Shown: positions 30,310 through 42,366 of the stretch, in pieces | How positions within the stretch are numbered: position 1 is the first letter of the stretch | Layout: the number at the start of each line of letters is the position of its first letter | Assembly (NCBI GenBank): GCA_029884425.1 | Contig: JAOUHV010000001.1 | Span: 1-64,000 of the forward strand | DNA from: Gammaproteobacteria bacterium | Lineage (GTDB): Bacteria; Pseudomonadota; Gammaproteobacteria; S012-40 | Reading direction: 5' to 3' | Length of the DNA: 64,000 bases | The notes under the pieces: generated by a model | Told to the model about the DNA's origin: nothing | The model's input: the letters and a program-made list of their open reading frames with translations, nothing else | The model's database searches: none | Position numbers and translations under genes: made by a program

Positions 30310-32001
30310 TTATGCAGTCGCTTTTTCAATTTTGCGCATGATGTACCACTGCTGCAAAATCGACAGTACGCTGTTGACCACCCAGTACAGTACCAGACCG
30401 GCCGGGAACAGCATGAAGAACAGCGTGAACACGATCGGCAGGAACTGCATGATCTTGCGATGCATCGGGTCCATGGACGGGTTGTCACTCAGTTTTTGCT
30501 GAATGTACATCGAAATACCCATCAGGATAGGCAATACAAAGTACGGATCCTTGGTCGACAGGTCGGTTATCCACAGGATAAACGGCGCCTGACGCATCTC
30601 GACGCTTTCCAGCAGTACCCAGTACAACGAGATAAACACCGGAATCTGTACCAACATCGGCCAGCAGCCGGACATTGGATTGACCTTTTCCTTTTTGTAC
30701 AGCTCCATGGTCGCCTGGGTCATGCGCTGACGGTCATCGCCGTAACGGTCACGAATGGCCTGGAACTTGGGTGCCAACTGGCGCATGTTGGCCATGGAGC
30801 GGTAGCTCGCCTCGGACAACTTGTAGAACACCAGCTTGATGATCAAGGTCAGCAAAATGATGGACCAACCCCAGTTTTGCGTCAGCTGGTGCAGCTTTTC
30901 CAACAACCAGAACAGCGGCTGGGCGATGATCGACAAAATGCCGTAATCCACCGCGAGCTTCAGGTTAGGTTCAATTTCTTCCAGCACATGCTGCAACTTC
31001 GGACCAATATACAGCTGGGTATCCAGTACCTGCTGCTGACCTGGCTGCACCGACACTTCTTTGCCCGTCATCCCCAGGATGTAACGAGTATCGTTGTAGT
31101 TGCGGGTGTAGATATTGTTAACTTCGTCTGACTTGGGTATCCAGGCGGTAACGAAATAGTGTTGCAGCATCGCTACCCAACCGCCGGTTGTGTAACTCTG
31201 TTCTGCCTTCCATTCTGCAAATTCATCAAAATCGATTTTTGAATACGGAATTTCCGGTGTTGATACTGCGCCACCAGTGAAGGTGTAGAGCAGACGTGAT
31301 TTACCGGGTTCATCGTATTCTGAACGCTGGAATTGACGGTATAAACGTCCCTTCCACTCTGCGCCAGCGTTGTTTTTTACGATGTGGTCAAGTTTGATCA
31401 GGTACGAACCACGCGTGAACGTGTACTGCTTGATCACTTCCAGACCATTGCCATCTGTCCAGCGCAACGCAACTGTAACAGTGTCTTCGCCATCGTTGAG
31501 CACGAATTGGTCCTGATCAACCTGGTACATAGCGTGGTGATCCGGGCCACCCTGCTGAGACAACAGGCCGGACTGCGCCACAAACAACTGCGGCAGTTCG
31601 TCGCCCATCAATGGGTAAGGTTTATTCGGTGTATCTTGGCTAACAGGATATGTCGGCAAGTAGGCGCGACGTAAATCACCACCCAGCGTGTCGATGTCCA
31701 CATCCAGCACATCGGTAACAACACGAATGCGCTTCTGTGTTGCCAGACTGCCGCGATCCATGTTGGCGTTGTCAGCCGCTTCGGCGGGCTGAGCTGGCTC
31801 TTCCATCGCTACCGCAGTCGGCAGATCAGAAGGTGTGGTGGGTGCAGATTTATCGGCTGGTACGGCAAGCGGGGTTGTTTCACCACTGCTTACTGTCGCA
31901 ACTGTTGGGGTAACAGGCGTATTTTTATCCTGCCATGCCTCCCATATCAGGAGAATGACCAGGCTCAGAGCTAAAAACAGCAAAAGACGTTGGTTTTCCA
32001 T
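30310..32001 (-). CDS. yidC: Membrane protein insertase YidC
   Basis: A 563-residue inner-membrane insertase of the Gram-negative type: a first transmembrane helix (about residues 4-20), a Ser/Thr/Pro-rich linker, a large periplasmic beta domain (about 60-350), then five conserved C-terminal helices beginning at [19 protein letters not shown], with [30 protein letters not shown] and [17 protein letters not shown]. It works alone or with SecYEG. It is 3 bp downstream of yidD in the usual rpmH-rnpA-yidD-yidC-mnmE cluster. Confidence 0.98.
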   Translation of the reverse strand: MENQRLLLFLALSLVILLIWEAWQDKNTPVTPTVATVSSGETTPLAVPADKSAPTTPSDLPTAVAMEEPAQPAEAADNANMDRGSLATQKRIRVVTDVLDVDIDTLGGDLRRAYLPTYPVSQDTPNKPYPLMGDELPQLFVAQSGLLSQQGGPDHHAMYQVDQDQFVLNDGEDTVTVALRWTDGNGLEVIKQYTFTRGSYLIKLDHIVKNNAGAEWKGRLYRQFQRSEYDEPGKSRLLYTFTGGAVSTPEIPYSKIDFDEFAEWKAEQSYTTGGWVAMLQHYFVTAWIPKSDEVNNIYTRNYNDTRYILGMTGKEVSVQPGQQQVLDTQLYIGPKLQHVLEEIEPNLKLAVDYGILSIIAQPLFWLLEKLHQLTQNWGWSIILLTLIIKLVFYKLSEASYRSMANMRQLAPKFQAIRDRYGDDRQRMTQATMELYKKEKVNPMSGCWPMLVQIPVFISLYWVLLESVEMRQAPFILWITDLSTKDPYFVLPILMGISMYIQQKLSDNPSMDPMHRKIMQFLPIVFTLFFMLFPAGLVLYWVVNSVLSILQQWYIMRKIEKATA

Positions 32002-32004
32002 AAG

Positions 32005-32235
32005 CTAGTTTTTTGTTTCAGACTTCTCAGGTACTAAATCGACACCCCCTTCACAAAAGGGGTGGCAACGACAAATACGCTTGGTGGCCAAGTATGACCC
32101 TTTCAGCGCCCCATGTTTTTCGATAGCTTCCTGTGCGTACGCGGAACAGGTGGGATAAAAACGGCAATTATTACCTAAAAAAGGACTGATGCCATAGCGA
32201 TACAGCCAGATTACACCGGTCAGAATTTTACGCAT
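32005..32235 (-). CDS. yidD: Membrane protein insertion efficiency factor YidD
   Basis: A 76-residue protein with the compact cysteine-rich pattern of Yid[31 protein letters not shown], then [15 protein letters not shown]. YidD assists YidC-dependent insertion of membrane proteins. It overlaps the 3' end of rnpA by 8 bp and is followed by yidC after 3 bp. Confidence 0.95.
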   Translation of the reverse strand: MRKILTGVIWLYRYGISPFLGNNCRFYPTCSAYAQEAIEKHGALKGSYLATKRICRCHPFCEGGVDLVPEKSETKN

Positions 32236-32587
32236 GCTGTTTCACCCGCCGCCATGCCTGCTCCAAGGCACACATGATATCTTGGTTTGTGCGTTCGTCT
32301 ACGCCTTTGTAGGCAAGAAAAACAATATCCACCGATCCTAGATCCCGGTGATGGCGAAAACTCTCACGAACCAGTCGCTTCAAGCGATTTCGGCTACTGG
32401 CCAGTTTGACTGCCTTTTTGGGGATTGCAAGACCCAGTCGAGAATATTGCAACTGGTTAGTGCGCACATACAGTGAAAATCCCGCCGAGTTTATTTTTCG
32501 TGGTTTTTCAAAAACATTTTTGAATTCCGCAGCGCTGCATAAACGCACCGACTTTGGAAAACGACAGTCTGTTGTTTCCTGCTGCAC
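32228..32587 (-). CDS. rnpA: Ribonuclease P protein component
   Basis: The protein subunit of RNase P, which with the M1-type RNA matures tRNA 5' ends. The RNR motif is visible in [16 protein letters not shown], with [17 protein letters not shown] at the N-terminus. I choose the GTG at 32587 (119 residues), which gives the usual length and N-terminus. The frame is open to a TTG at 32668 immediately after the rpmH stop, but that codon lies within a terminator-like hairpin and would add 27 unrelated residues. Confidence 0.93.
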   Translation of the reverse strand: MQQETTDCRFPKSVRLCSAAEFKNVFEKPRKINSAGFSLYVRTNQLQYSRLGLAIPKKAVKLASSRNRLKRLVRESFRHHRDLGSVDIVFLAYKGVDERTNQDIMCALEQAWRRVKQHA

Positions 32588-32648
32588 GAGATCTGTGCTG
32601 CCTTTATCGCCCGTGTGATTGATCAGCGTGGGCAAAAGGAGACGTGGG

Positions 32649-32682
32649 GAAAAAAGAACTGTCAGCAATTAAGCTGACAGTT
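32649..32682 (-). terminator. Terminator/attenuator between rpmH and rnpA
   Basis: On the minus strand a perfect 10-bp stem (arms 32682-32673 and 32666-32657) with a 6-nt loop is followed by CTTTTTT. The loop contains the rpmH TAA stop codon. This is a classical intrinsic terminator placed so that most transcripts would end after rpmH, with read-through supplying rnpA and the genes beyond. Confidence 0.8.
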
Positions 32683-32803
32683 TTGCTCTACCGCGTGCAC
32701 GACGGGCATTCAGAATCTGACGACCAGATTTGGTGGCCATACGAGCACGGAAACCGTGAACGCGCTTGCGCTTCAGATTGCTTGGTTGAAACGTACGTTT
32801 CAT
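32669..32803 (-). CDS. rpmH: 50S ribosomal protein L34
   Basis: A 44-residue very basic protein read from the ATG at 32803: it begins [19 protein letters not shown] and continues with [19 protein letters not shown], the invariant L34 sequence, ending KLSA. It is a component of the large ribosomal subunit. It is divergent from dnaA across a 164-bp gap, the conserved rpmH/dnaA arrangement beside bacterial origins. The stop codon is embedded in the attenuator hairpin. Confidence 0.98.
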   Translation of the reverse strand: MKRTFQPSNLKRKRVHGFRARMATKSGRQILNARRARGRAKLSA

Positions 32804-32967
32804 AGTACAAATCCTACTTGGTAGTCTGTAAAAAGGCGGCCAAGAATACGTCCGTGAGGATATTTTGTCAAGGCGATCCCCCTGCTTTTTTCCACATAAA
32901 TAGGTGGAACGATCATTTGAACATCGCTAAACTGGGCAGTTTGATTCGCCACCATGGTCCATATCTC

Positions 32968-34398
32968 GTGTCCGATTTACTCTGGAATAAAGTGCTAGAT
33001 TCGCTTGAAAGCGAATTGTCTGCGCAGCAATTTAACACTTGGATCAGGCCCTTACGGGGTGTACTTGAAAACCAGCAGCTTCGTATTATTGCGCCCAATA
33101 ATTTTGTACTTAAATGGGTTAAGGACCGGTTTTTTCAGCGAATTCTGACACTGGTCGACGACCCCGGGGTAAGCATCCAACTAGAAGTTGGCGCCCCGGC
33201 CCCCACAAGAACGACTACAAACACGGCTCCCAGCGTCGCCGCCCGAGAAAACCTGCCAGCGCGTTCGCCGCTGGCGGCTGCGATGGCTGGTGCCCCTACT
33301 GCTGGCTCGCACAACACCGCAACCATTGCACCACCCCGCTCGGTCGCGTCGGTTGACGATACCCCCAACATACTGCACAGCAGCAGTCTGAACAAACATT
33401 TTACTTTCGACACCTTTGTCCAAGGCAAGTCCAATCAGCTGGCTCGCGCCGCCGCGGACCAAGTCGCCTCAAACCCCGGCACTGGCTATAACCCACTGTT
33501 CATTTACGGTGGTGTTGGTCTGGGTAAAACCCACTTAATGCACGCGATCGGCAATGCCATTCTCGCCCGCAAGCCCAAAGCCAAGGTCGCTTATCTGCAC
33601 TCAGAAAAATTCGTTAAAGACATGGTCAATGCTCTTCAGAAGAATGCCATGTCACGGTTTCAAACCTACTATCGATCACTTGATGTGCTGCTAATCGACG
33701 ATATTCAATTCTTTGCCGGCAAAGAGCGCTCTCAGGAAGAATTTTTTCACACCTTCAATGCCCTGCTCGAAGGTCAACAGCAGGTTGTTTTGACCTGTGA
33801 CCGCTTCCCCAAAGAGGTCAACGGCCTGGAAGAGCGTCTCAAATCCCGTTTCGGCTGGGGTTTGACGGTTGCAGTTGAGCCGCCTGACTTTGAAACCCGT
33901 GTTGCGATTCTGCTCAGTAAGGCACAGGGTCAGGATGTGCATGTACCCGATGATGTGGCGTTTTTCATTGCCAAGCGCATTCGCTCCAACGTCCGTGAGC
34001 TTGAAGGCGCTCTTCGTCGGGTAGTTGCCCATGCGCGCTTTGCCAATAAGCAGATCACGGTTGATTTCGCACGTGAAACCCTAAAAGACCTATTGGCAGC
34101 GCATGAAAAACAGGTCACGACAGAGAACATCCAGAAAGTAGTATCTGAGTACTACAAGATCCGGCTAAACGATTTGCTCTCAAAGAGCCGCTCACGGTCT
34201 GTGGCGCGTCCACGCCAAGTGGCCATGGCCCTCGCCAAGGAACTCACCGATCATAGCTTACCGGAGATTGGCAACGCGTTTGGAGGCAGAGACCACACCA
34301 CTGTGCTCCATGCCTGCCGGAAAGTTGAAGAGTTAAAGCGCAAGGATGTTAAAATTTCCGAAGATTATAACAACCTGTTAAGAATACTAACGACTTGA
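32968..34398 (+). CDS. dnaA: Chromosomal replication initiator DnaA
   Basis: A 476-residue AAA+ initiator that binds DnaA boxes and opens oriC. Domain I starts [26 protein letters not shown]; domain II is a Pro/Ala/Thr-rich linker (about 85-150). Domain III has Walker [17 protein letters not shown] and Walker [13 protein letters not shown]; domain IV ends with [17 protein letters not shown], the box-binding signature. The frame is open back to a TTG at 32818, but homology begins at the GTG at 32968, which I take as the start; no strong ribosome site is visible there. Confidence 0.97.
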   Translation: MSDLLWNKVLDSLESELSAQQFNTWIRPLRGVLENQQLRIIAPNNFVLKWVKDRFFQRILTLVDDPGVSIQLEVGAPAPTRTTTNTAPSVAARENLPARSPLAAAMAGAPTAGSHNTATIAPPRSVASVDDTPNILHSSSLNKHFTFDTFVQGKSNQLARAAADQVASNPGTGYNPLFIYGGVGLGKTHLMHAIGNAILARKPKAKVAYLHSEKFVKDMVNALQKNAMSRFQTYYRSLDVLLIDDIQFFAGKERSQEEFFHTFNALLEGQQQVVLTCDRFPKEVNGLEERLKSRFGWGLTVAVEPPDFETRVAILLSKAQGQDVHVPDDVAFFIAKRIRSNVRELEGALRRVVAHARFANKQITVDFARETLKDLLAAHEKQVTTENIQKVVSEYYKIRLNDLLSKSRSRSVARPRQVAMALAKELTDHSLPEIGNAFGGRDHTTVLHACRKVEELKRKDVKISEDYNNLLRILTT

Positions 34399-34629
34399 TG
34401 TAGACAACCTGTGGATAACTCGACGAAAATCTTACACTGCCTTTTTTGTCACAGTTTATCCACAAGCAATAAGCCGGTTCCTAACTGGTTATATTGCGAA
34501 AATATTGGCTTAACTTGTTAATTTTTCTATTAAAATTAAAGTTATCCACTGAAACATGGCTCAGTAATAACAATAGCAAGTAAAGTAATACTTTAATCTA
34601 TATATATTAACAAACCGGGACGGCGCAAA
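34399..34629. other. Probable origin of replication oriC (dnaA-dnaN intergenic region)
   Basis: A 231-bp AT-rich gap. It contains TGTGGATAA at 34410-34418 (DnaA box on the minus strand), a perfect TTATCCACA at 34456-34464, and a one-mismatch box TTATCCACT at 34542-34550. Runs of A/T between 34497 and 34612, including TATATATATTAA, could be the DNA unwinding element. The neighbours dnaA and dnaN, and the switch of gene direction here, support the call. The rpmH-dnaA gap has only one weak box-like site, TTTTCCACA at 32888-32896. Confidence 0.85.
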
Positions 34630-35730
34630 ATGAAGTTCAGTACACAAAGGGAAACTCTACTTAAACCGTTGCAAACTGTGAGTGGTGTTGTTGAGAAAAG
34701 GCAAACCTTACCGATTCTTTCCAATGTACTGTTTAAACTCGACCCCAATGGGTTAACCATCACCGCAACTGACCTTGAAATGGAGGTCATTGCCGGTTGT
34801 GTGGTTGACTCACTAGAATCTGGGGCAATAACCGTTCCGGTTCGTAAACTTCAAGATAGCTGCAAAGCGCTTCCCGAAGGTGCTACGGTTAGTTTTGAAG
34901 TGAACAATGAAAAAGCTTACCTGAAGTCTGGCAAGACCCGGTTTTTGCTTGCCACATTAGGTGCAGATGATTTTCCGGTTATCAATTCAGACAATCCACG
35001 CTTTAAAGTTTCGGTTTCTCAGACTGAACTAAAGAAACTCATTGAAAAAACTTCTTTCGCTATGGCATTGCAGGATGTCCGTTATTACCTCAACGGTCTT
35101 CTGCTTGAAATTACCGCCAACCGTATTCGTGTAGTTGCAACTGATGGGCACAGATTGGCTTTGGCTCAATGTCATGTTGAAACTGGCTTAAACGAAGTGT
35201 TTCAAGCGATTGTTCCCCGTAAAGCGGTTATGGAACTCAGTCGCCTGCTCAATAGTGCAGATGATCATGTGCAGATGCTGCTGGGTGAAAATTATATTCA
35301 GTTCCAAACAGCTGACGTGACGTTTACCACCAAATTAATCGATGGTAAGTACCCAAACTATGACGCAGTTATTCCCAAGAGCGGTGACAATGTTGTCTAC
35401 GCCAATAAAGATGATTTGAAGCAGTGCTTGATGCGTACTGCTATTTTGTCGAATGAAAAATATCGCGGCATTCGCTTGGAATTACAAAATGGCATGTTAA
35501 AAACCAAAGCCAACAATCCCGAGCAGGAAGAAGCTGAGGATGAAATCGCCATTGATTACCAGGGTGCAGATCTCACTATTGGCTTTAACGTAAATTATCT
35601 GACAGATGCCATCAGTGCTGTAGATACCGATCAAGTCAAAATCCGTTTTACTGATGCCAATGGCAGTGCCTTGGTAACGCCAACTCAGGGTGATAATTCT
35701 CTGTACGTTGTTATGCCAATGAGACTTTAA
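34630..35730 (+). CDS. dnaN: DNA polymerase III beta sliding clamp
   Basis: A 366-residue ring-forming processivity clamp with three repeated domains. It begins MKFSTQRETLLKPLQTVSGVVEKRQTLPILSN and ends with the conserved hydrophobic tail region YVVMPMRL that forms part of the partner-binding pocket. LLEITANRIRVVATDGHRLA is the domain-2 signature. It directly follows oriC and leads into recF after 6 bp. Confidence 0.98.
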   Translation: MKFSTQRETLLKPLQTVSGVVEKRQTLPILSNVLFKLDPNGLTITATDLEMEVIAGCVVDSLESGAITVPVRKLQDSCKALPEGATVSFEVNNEKAYLKSGKTRFLLATLGADDFPVINSDNPRFKVSVSQTELKKLIEKTSFAMALQDVRYYLNGLLLEITANRIRVVATDGHRLALAQCHVETGLNEVFQAIVPRKAVMELSRLLNSADDHVQMLLGENYIQFQTADVTFTTKLIDGKYPNYDAVIPKSGDNVVYANKDDLKQCLMRTAILSNEKYRGIRLELQNGMLKTKANNPEQEEAEDEIAIDYQGADLTIGFNVNYLTDAISAVDTDQVKIRFTDANGSALVTPTQGDNSLYVVMPMRL

Positions 35731-35736
35731 CCATAA

Positions 35737-36834
35737 ATGGCCTTGGAAACACTGTCCATACACAATTTGCGAAACATCAAACAAATGGACATTCAACTGT
35801 CACCGGGTGTTAATGTCCTGTTTGGTGACAATGGCAGTGGTAAGACTTCTATCCTGGAAGCGGCTTATTTGCTAAGCACAGGTAGATCGTTTAGAACTAA
35901 TCTGCAGCGCAGTGTCATTCGTGATGGTGAAGCCAAGACTACAGTTTTTGGTTCTTGTAACTTTTCCCAAGGACTGCACAACAACACGCTTGGTGTTTCT
36001 CTAGGTAATTCTGGCAGTGAATTTCGTGTTAATGGCTGTGGCGTTAACAATCGGGCTGAGCTCGCTAAAGCACTACCACTACTGGTTGTGACTCCAAGTA
36101 GCCATGAACTACTAGATGGTGGGCCACACCATAGAAGGCGCTTTTTAGATTGGGGAGTGTTTCACGTGGAACATTCCTATGGCAAAACTTGGAGCATGTT
36201 TAAAAAAGCGATCAGGCATCGCAATGCATTATTGATTAAAGGATTACGCAATAAACAAGATGCAGATCTACTGGCATCTCTTGATGTTGAACTCGGAAGA
36301 TTAGGCACTGGTGTTACCGAACTTAGGGAATCATATTTCTCCTCACTGGTGCCTTTTATAAATACGCTTTGCAGTTCGTTATTTGAGGATATGGATCTAA
36401 ATGTTCAGCTGAGATCCGGTGTATCTCAAGAACTATCGTTTGTAGAGTATTTGAAGTCTGGCCTTGAGCAAGATCTTAAACGTGGGCGTACCATGCAGGG
36501 ACCCCACGTTGCTGATATACGTATAAAAGTTGGAAAACACGATGCCAAGGAAGTGCTATCACGAGGACAGCAGAAATTACTTGTTTACGCTCTACTTGTA
36601 TCCCAGATTATTCATTTCCGTTCGGTGTCTGGGAAAGAAAGTATTCTTGCATTAGATGATGTTAGCTCTGAGTTAGATGAGAAAAGTTTTGACCAGTTGT
36701 TGGATGTGTTGTTAGCTCAAAAAACTCAGTTATTGATTACCAGCGTTAAAAAAGAAGATTTACGGCTGGACAGATTTTTGGATAGTTCGATGTTTCACGT
36801 GAAACACGGTACTATAAGCTCAATAAAAAATTAG
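35737..36834 (+). CDS. recF: DNA replication and repair protein RecF
   Basis: A 365-residue SMC-like ATPase for gap repair and replication restart. Walker A is FGDNGSGKTSILEAAYLL (about residues 28-45), the ABC signature is in LSRGQQKLLVYALL, and Walker B is ILALDDVSSELD. Two ParB-binding parS sequences are embedded in the coding region, encoding VFHVEH and MFHVKH. AT content is higher than in flanking genes. Confidence 0.96.
   Translation: MALETLSIHNLRNIKQMDIQLSPGVNVLFGDNGSGKTSILEAAYLLSTGRSFRTNLQRSVIRDGEAKTTVFGSCNFSQGLHNNTLGVSLGNSGSEFRVNGCGVNNRAELAKALPLLVVTPSSHELLDGGPHHRRRFLDWGVFHVEHSYGKTWSMFKKAIRHRNALLIKGLRNKQDADLLASLDVELGRLGTGVTELRESYFSSLVPFINTLCSSLFEDMDLNVQLRSGVSQELSFVEYLKSGLEQDLKRGRTMQGPHVADIRIKVGKHDAKEVLSRGQQKLLVYALLVSQIIHFRSVSGKESILALDDVSSELDEKSFDQLLDVLLAQKTQLLITSVKKEDLRLDRFLDSSMFHVKHGTISSIKN
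36158..36173. other. parS site 1 (ParB binding) within recF
   Basis: TGTTTCACGTGGAACA is a 16-bp near-palindrome around CACGTG. It matches the bacterial parS consensus (TGTTYCACGTGRAACA) in both half-sites. It lies about 1.6 kb from oriC, a normal parS position. Confidence 0.9.
36791..36806. other. parS site 2 (ParB binding) within recF
   Basis: TGTTTCACGTGAAACA is a perfect 16-bp palindrome identical to the classical parS consensus. It lies 633 bp from the first site, near the recF 3' end. Together with parAB in the same window it completes a chromosomal partition system. Confidence 0.95.
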
Positions 36835-36842
36835 ATATCTAG

Positions 36843-39269
<2,427 letters not shown>

Positions 39270-39283
39270 CACGGGTGCAAATT

Positions 39284-39808
39284 ATGCTGCGATGGCTTGA
39301 ATTCTTTTTTAAAGTCAGTACTTTAAAAGCATCGCCAGCAGATGCGCCGTTATCATTAACGGCGCAGTACACCGCTATCCTCGCCTACTGGACTGTGGGC
39401 GTCATCATTCTGATCCAAAGCCAAAGCCTGATCGAATCGGTGTTCGTCAGTGCAGTGCAGACAGGATTGTTGATATTCATCGTTAACGTTTCATTGTGGA
39501 TAAGAAAAAATCCAGAACGGATTGTGCAGACCGTAACAGCCATAACCGGTGCGGGCACGATCATCTCCATAATCGCCTTCCCTATCATCATGTTGTTTAG
39601 CGGCGCAGAAGGTACAACGCAATATCTGTACACGGCGTTCTGGATTGTGTTGGTGGTGTGGGAAACAGTGATGATCGCGCACGTGTTTCGTTTTGCGCTT
39701 GATATTCCATTCATCGCGGCAGCGGGAATGGCAATGATATTTTTGTACCTATCCGCGACCATTACGCTGCGTTTGGTCAAAGTTCTCAGCATGTATACGG
39801 CGGGCTAA
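39284..39808 (+). CDS. Unknown four-helix integral membrane protein
   Basis: A 174-residue protein (177 from an alternative GTG at 39275) that I do not recognise. Four hydrophobic segments are visible at about residues 28-45, 52-70, 85-105 and 115-165, the last long enough for two helices. Few charged residues are present outside a WIRKNPERI loop, and no catalytic motif is apparent. It is 14 bp after gyrB and overlaps the mpl start by one base, so it is probably co-transcribed with mpl-ubiX. Confidence 0.7.
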   Translation: MLRWLEFFFKVSTLKASPADAPLSLTAQYTAILAYWTVGVIILIQSQSLIESVFVSAVQTGLLIFIVNVSLWIRKNPERIVQTVTAITGAGTIISIIAFPIIMLFSGAEGTTQYLYTAFWIVLVVWETVMIAHVFRFALDIPFIAAAGMAMIFLYLSATITLRLVKVLSMYTAG

Positions 39809-41169
39809 TGCATATTCATATTTTAGGAATTTGTGGCACTTTCATGGGGGGCGTTGCGCTGCTTGCCCGTGAAATGGGTTTTGAAGTGTCGGGCAGTGAT
39901 CAACAAGTTTATCCGCCGATGAGCACGCAACTGGAAGAGCAAGGTATTGCGCTGACTCAAGGATATGATCCTGCTTCCGTTGCAAAACAACCCGATCTCT
40001 ACGTCATTGGCAACGCCATGGCACGGGGCAATCCATTTGTTGAGCATATACTCAACAATCAACTGCCCTATGTTTCCGGTCCACAGTTTATTCATGATCA
40101 CGTGCTAAAAGATAAATGGGTAATTGCTGTCGCTGGTACGCACGGCAAAACCACTACGTCGAGCATGGTCGCGCAGATTTTGGATTATGCGCACATGGCG
40201 CCAGGTTTTTTGATTGGCGGCATTCCAGAAAATTTTGGTATTTCGGCCCGCATGGGTGAAACGCCATTTTTTGTCATCGAAGCAGATGAATACGACACTG
40301 CATTTTTTGATAAGCGATCAAAGTTCGTACACTACTCGCCCAGAACCGCGATACTGAACAATCTGGAATTCGATCACGCCGACATTTTTGAAAATCTGGA
40401 TGCGATAAAAAAACAATTCAATCATTTGCTGCGAATTGTGCCAGGCAATGGTTTGGTCGTATATCCCGCCGATGATACCAATCTTGCAGACGTGTTGGGC
40501 AAAGGCTGTTGGACGCCCAGTGAGAAATTTTCATTAGAAAATTCTCAGCAAACAGGTTGGCATGCGGTACTGCATGCAGATGATGGTTCAGAATTCGATG
40601 TCATGTTTGGCGGCGAAAAATTAGGCACAGTTCGCTGGAATTTGCTGGGCATTCACAACGTGAGCAATGCGCTTGCGGCAATCGCTGCGGCACGTCATGC
40701 GGGTGTGCCGGTAGATGTTGCCTGTGAAGCGCTGGCTGAATTCATCAACGCCAAACGACGCATGGAACTACGCGGCGAGCCACGCGGCATTAAAATTTAC
40801 GATGACTTTGCCCATCATCCAACCGCAATTCAAACCACGCTCGATGGATTGCGCAGAAAAATCGGCAATAAAAAAATTATCGCCGTATTTGAACCACGAT
40901 CCAACACCATGCGTAAAGGTTCGCACATTGATACTTTGCCGGCGTCGTTTGCTCCGGCAGATGAAGTTGTTTTTTTTCAGCCACCGGGTTTGAGTTGGGA
41001 TTTGCATGCGATGGCCAAACGGATGCCGCAACCTGCAGCAGTGTACGACAGCGTGCAGGAGGTCATCGATCATCTCAAAGCCTCGGCCCATCAGGGTGAC
41101 GAAATCGTGATTATGAGTAACGGAGGTTTCGAAAATATCCACCGCCGTTTGATTGAGGCATTAAGTTAG
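39808..41169 (+). CDS. mpl: UDP-N-acetylmuramate:L-alanyl-gamma-D-glutamyl-meso-diaminopimelate ligase
   Basis: A 453-residue Mur ligase that reattaches recycled murein tripeptide to UDP-MurNAc. It starts HIHILGICGTFMGGVALLAREMG and has the ATP site VAGTHGKTTTSSMVAQIL, then EADEYDTAFFDKRSKFVHY and DDFAHHPTAIQTTL, characteristic of Mpl rather than MurC. Its stop codon shares a base with the ubiX start. Confidence 0.96.
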   Translation: MHIHILGICGTFMGGVALLAREMGFEVSGSDQQVYPPMSTQLEEQGIALTQGYDPASVAKQPDLYVIGNAMARGNPFVEHILNNQLPYVSGPQFIHDHVLKDKWVIAVAGTHGKTTTSSMVAQILDYAHMAPGFLIGGIPENFGISARMGETPFFVIEADEYDTAFFDKRSKFVHYSPRTAILNNLEFDHADIFENLDAIKKQFNHLLRIVPGNGLVVYPADDTNLADVLGKGCWTPSEKFSLENSQQTGWHAVLHADDGSEFDVMFGGEKLGTVRWNLLGIHNVSNALAAIAAARHAGVPVDVACEALAEFINAKRRMELRGEPRGIKIYDDFAHHPTAIQTTLDGLRRKIGNKKIIAVFEPRSNTMRKGSHIDTLPASFAPADEVVFFQPPGLSWDLHAMAKRMPQPAAVYDSVQEVIDHLKASAHQGDEIVIMSNGGFENIHRRLIEALS

Positions 41170-41786
41170 TGGCCAATTCGGCAATCGCAATTGCCATCAC
41201 CGGTGCTTCGGGCGCGGTGTATGCGTTGCGTTTGATCGAATGTTTGTTGCGGGCAAGGCAGCAAGTCTATTTGATGATTTCATCGCCAGCCAAAGTGGTG
41301 TTGGCGACCGAAATGGATTTGCACTTGCCTGGAACCAACCGCGAAATTGCGGAATACCTGGCGCAACGTTTTTCAGCAGACCCTACCCTGCTCACCGTTT
41401 TTGGTAAAAATGAATGGATGGCACCGGTGGCCAGTGGTTCTAACGCGCCACGTGCCATGGTCATTTGTCCTTGTTCTACCGGCACACTTTCTGCAATCGC
41501 TAATGGGTCGAGCCGATCGTTAATCGAGCGCGCCGCAGACGTGATGCTAAAAGAACAACGGAAGCTGATCATTGTGCCTAGAGAAATGCCCTATTCGGCT
41601 ATACATCTGGAAAACATGCTGACACTGTCACGCCTGGGCGTGACGGTGATGCCAGCCAGCCCAGCGTTTTATCACCGTCCGACAACGATCGCAGAACTGA
41701 TCGATCATGTGGTGGCGCGTATCCTGGATCACTTGAATGTTCCTCAGGATTTGATAAAACCTTGGGGCAGCAATGGCAAGCTCTGA
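41169..41786 (+). CDS. ubiX: Flavin prenyltransferase UbiX
   Basis: A 205-residue flavoprotein that prenylates FMN to make the cofactor of UbiD-type decarboxylases, needed for ubiquinone synthesis. It starts with the GTG at 41169, giving AIAITGASGAVYALRLIE; the motifs CPCSTGTLSAIANGSSRSLIERAADVMLKE and PREMPYSAIHLENMLTL are diagnostic. It overlaps mpl by 1 bp and the next gene by 14 bp. Confidence 0.96.
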   Translation: MANSAIAIAITGASGAVYALRLIECLLRARQQVYLMISSPAKVVLATEMDLHLPGTNREIAEYLAQRFSADPTLLTVFGKNEWMAPVASGSNAPRAMVICPCSTGTLSAIANGSSRSLIERAADVMLKEQRKLIIVPREMPYSAIHLENMLTLSRLGVTVMPASPAFYHRPTTIAELIDHVVARILDHLNVPQDLIKPWGSNGKL

Positions 41787-42366
41787 AGTCACCCCTATCT
41801 TCCCCCTGCACACAGTTTTATTTCCCGGCGGATTGCTGCCGCTAAGAATTTTTGAACCTCGCTACATTGACATGATTCGCAACTGTCTGCGAAACAACAG
41901 TCAGTTTGGAATTTGTCTGATCAGTGATGGCGAAGAAGTGGGCGGTGGTGCAACCACTACCCATGACGTAGGTACCTTGGCATCAATTCATGACTGGCAT
42001 ACGCGTCAGGATGGTCTGCTAGGTATTACGGTGTTGGGAGAACAGCGAATCAATATCGAAAAAGCTGCGCAACAACCCAATCGGTTGATTACAGCAAGCG
42101 TGCATCCATTTGATGCAGAACCCGCAGAAGCTATACCGTCAGAGTATATGTACTTGGTGGATATGTGTCGCGACATAATCGACCAGGTGTCTTATCGCTA
42201 TTTGAACATGCCTAAAAATTATGAAGATGCCACTTGGCTGGGGTTTCGTCTGGCGGAGCTGTTACCGATGAAGCTGAGCCAAAAACAGTATTTTCTGCAA
42301 TTGACCGATCCCATCGTGCGCCTGGAAAGGCTCGCGGCTCTGCTGAAAAAACTAAAACTCAAATAG
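41773..42366 (+). CDS. LON peptidase N-terminal (substrate-binding) domain protein
   Basis: A 197-residue protein consisting essentially of the Lon N-terminal domain (PF02190 type): IFPLHTVLFPGGLLPLRIFEPRYIDMI at residues 9-35 and GICLISDGEEVGGG, with a helical C-terminal half. No ATPase or protease domain is present. The function of such stand-alone proteins is unclear. It overlaps ubiX by 14 bp and ends overlapping the convergent PfkB gene by 8 bp, with no terminator visible. Confidence 0.88.
   Translation: MASSEVTPIFPLHTVLFPGGLLPLRIFEPRYIDMIRNCLRNNSQFGICLISDGEEVGGGATTTHDVGTLASIHDWHTRQDGLLGITVLGEQRINIEKAAQQPNRLITASVHPFDAEPAEAIPSEYMYLVDMCRDIIDQVSYRYLNMPKNYEDATWLGFRLAELLPMKLSQKQYFLQLTDPIVRLERLAALLKKLKLK

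Noticed and set aside
32818-32967. N-terminal 50-residue extension of DnaA from a TTG start
   Set aside because: The extension is not DnaA-like, and the family N-terminus begins at the GTG at 32968.
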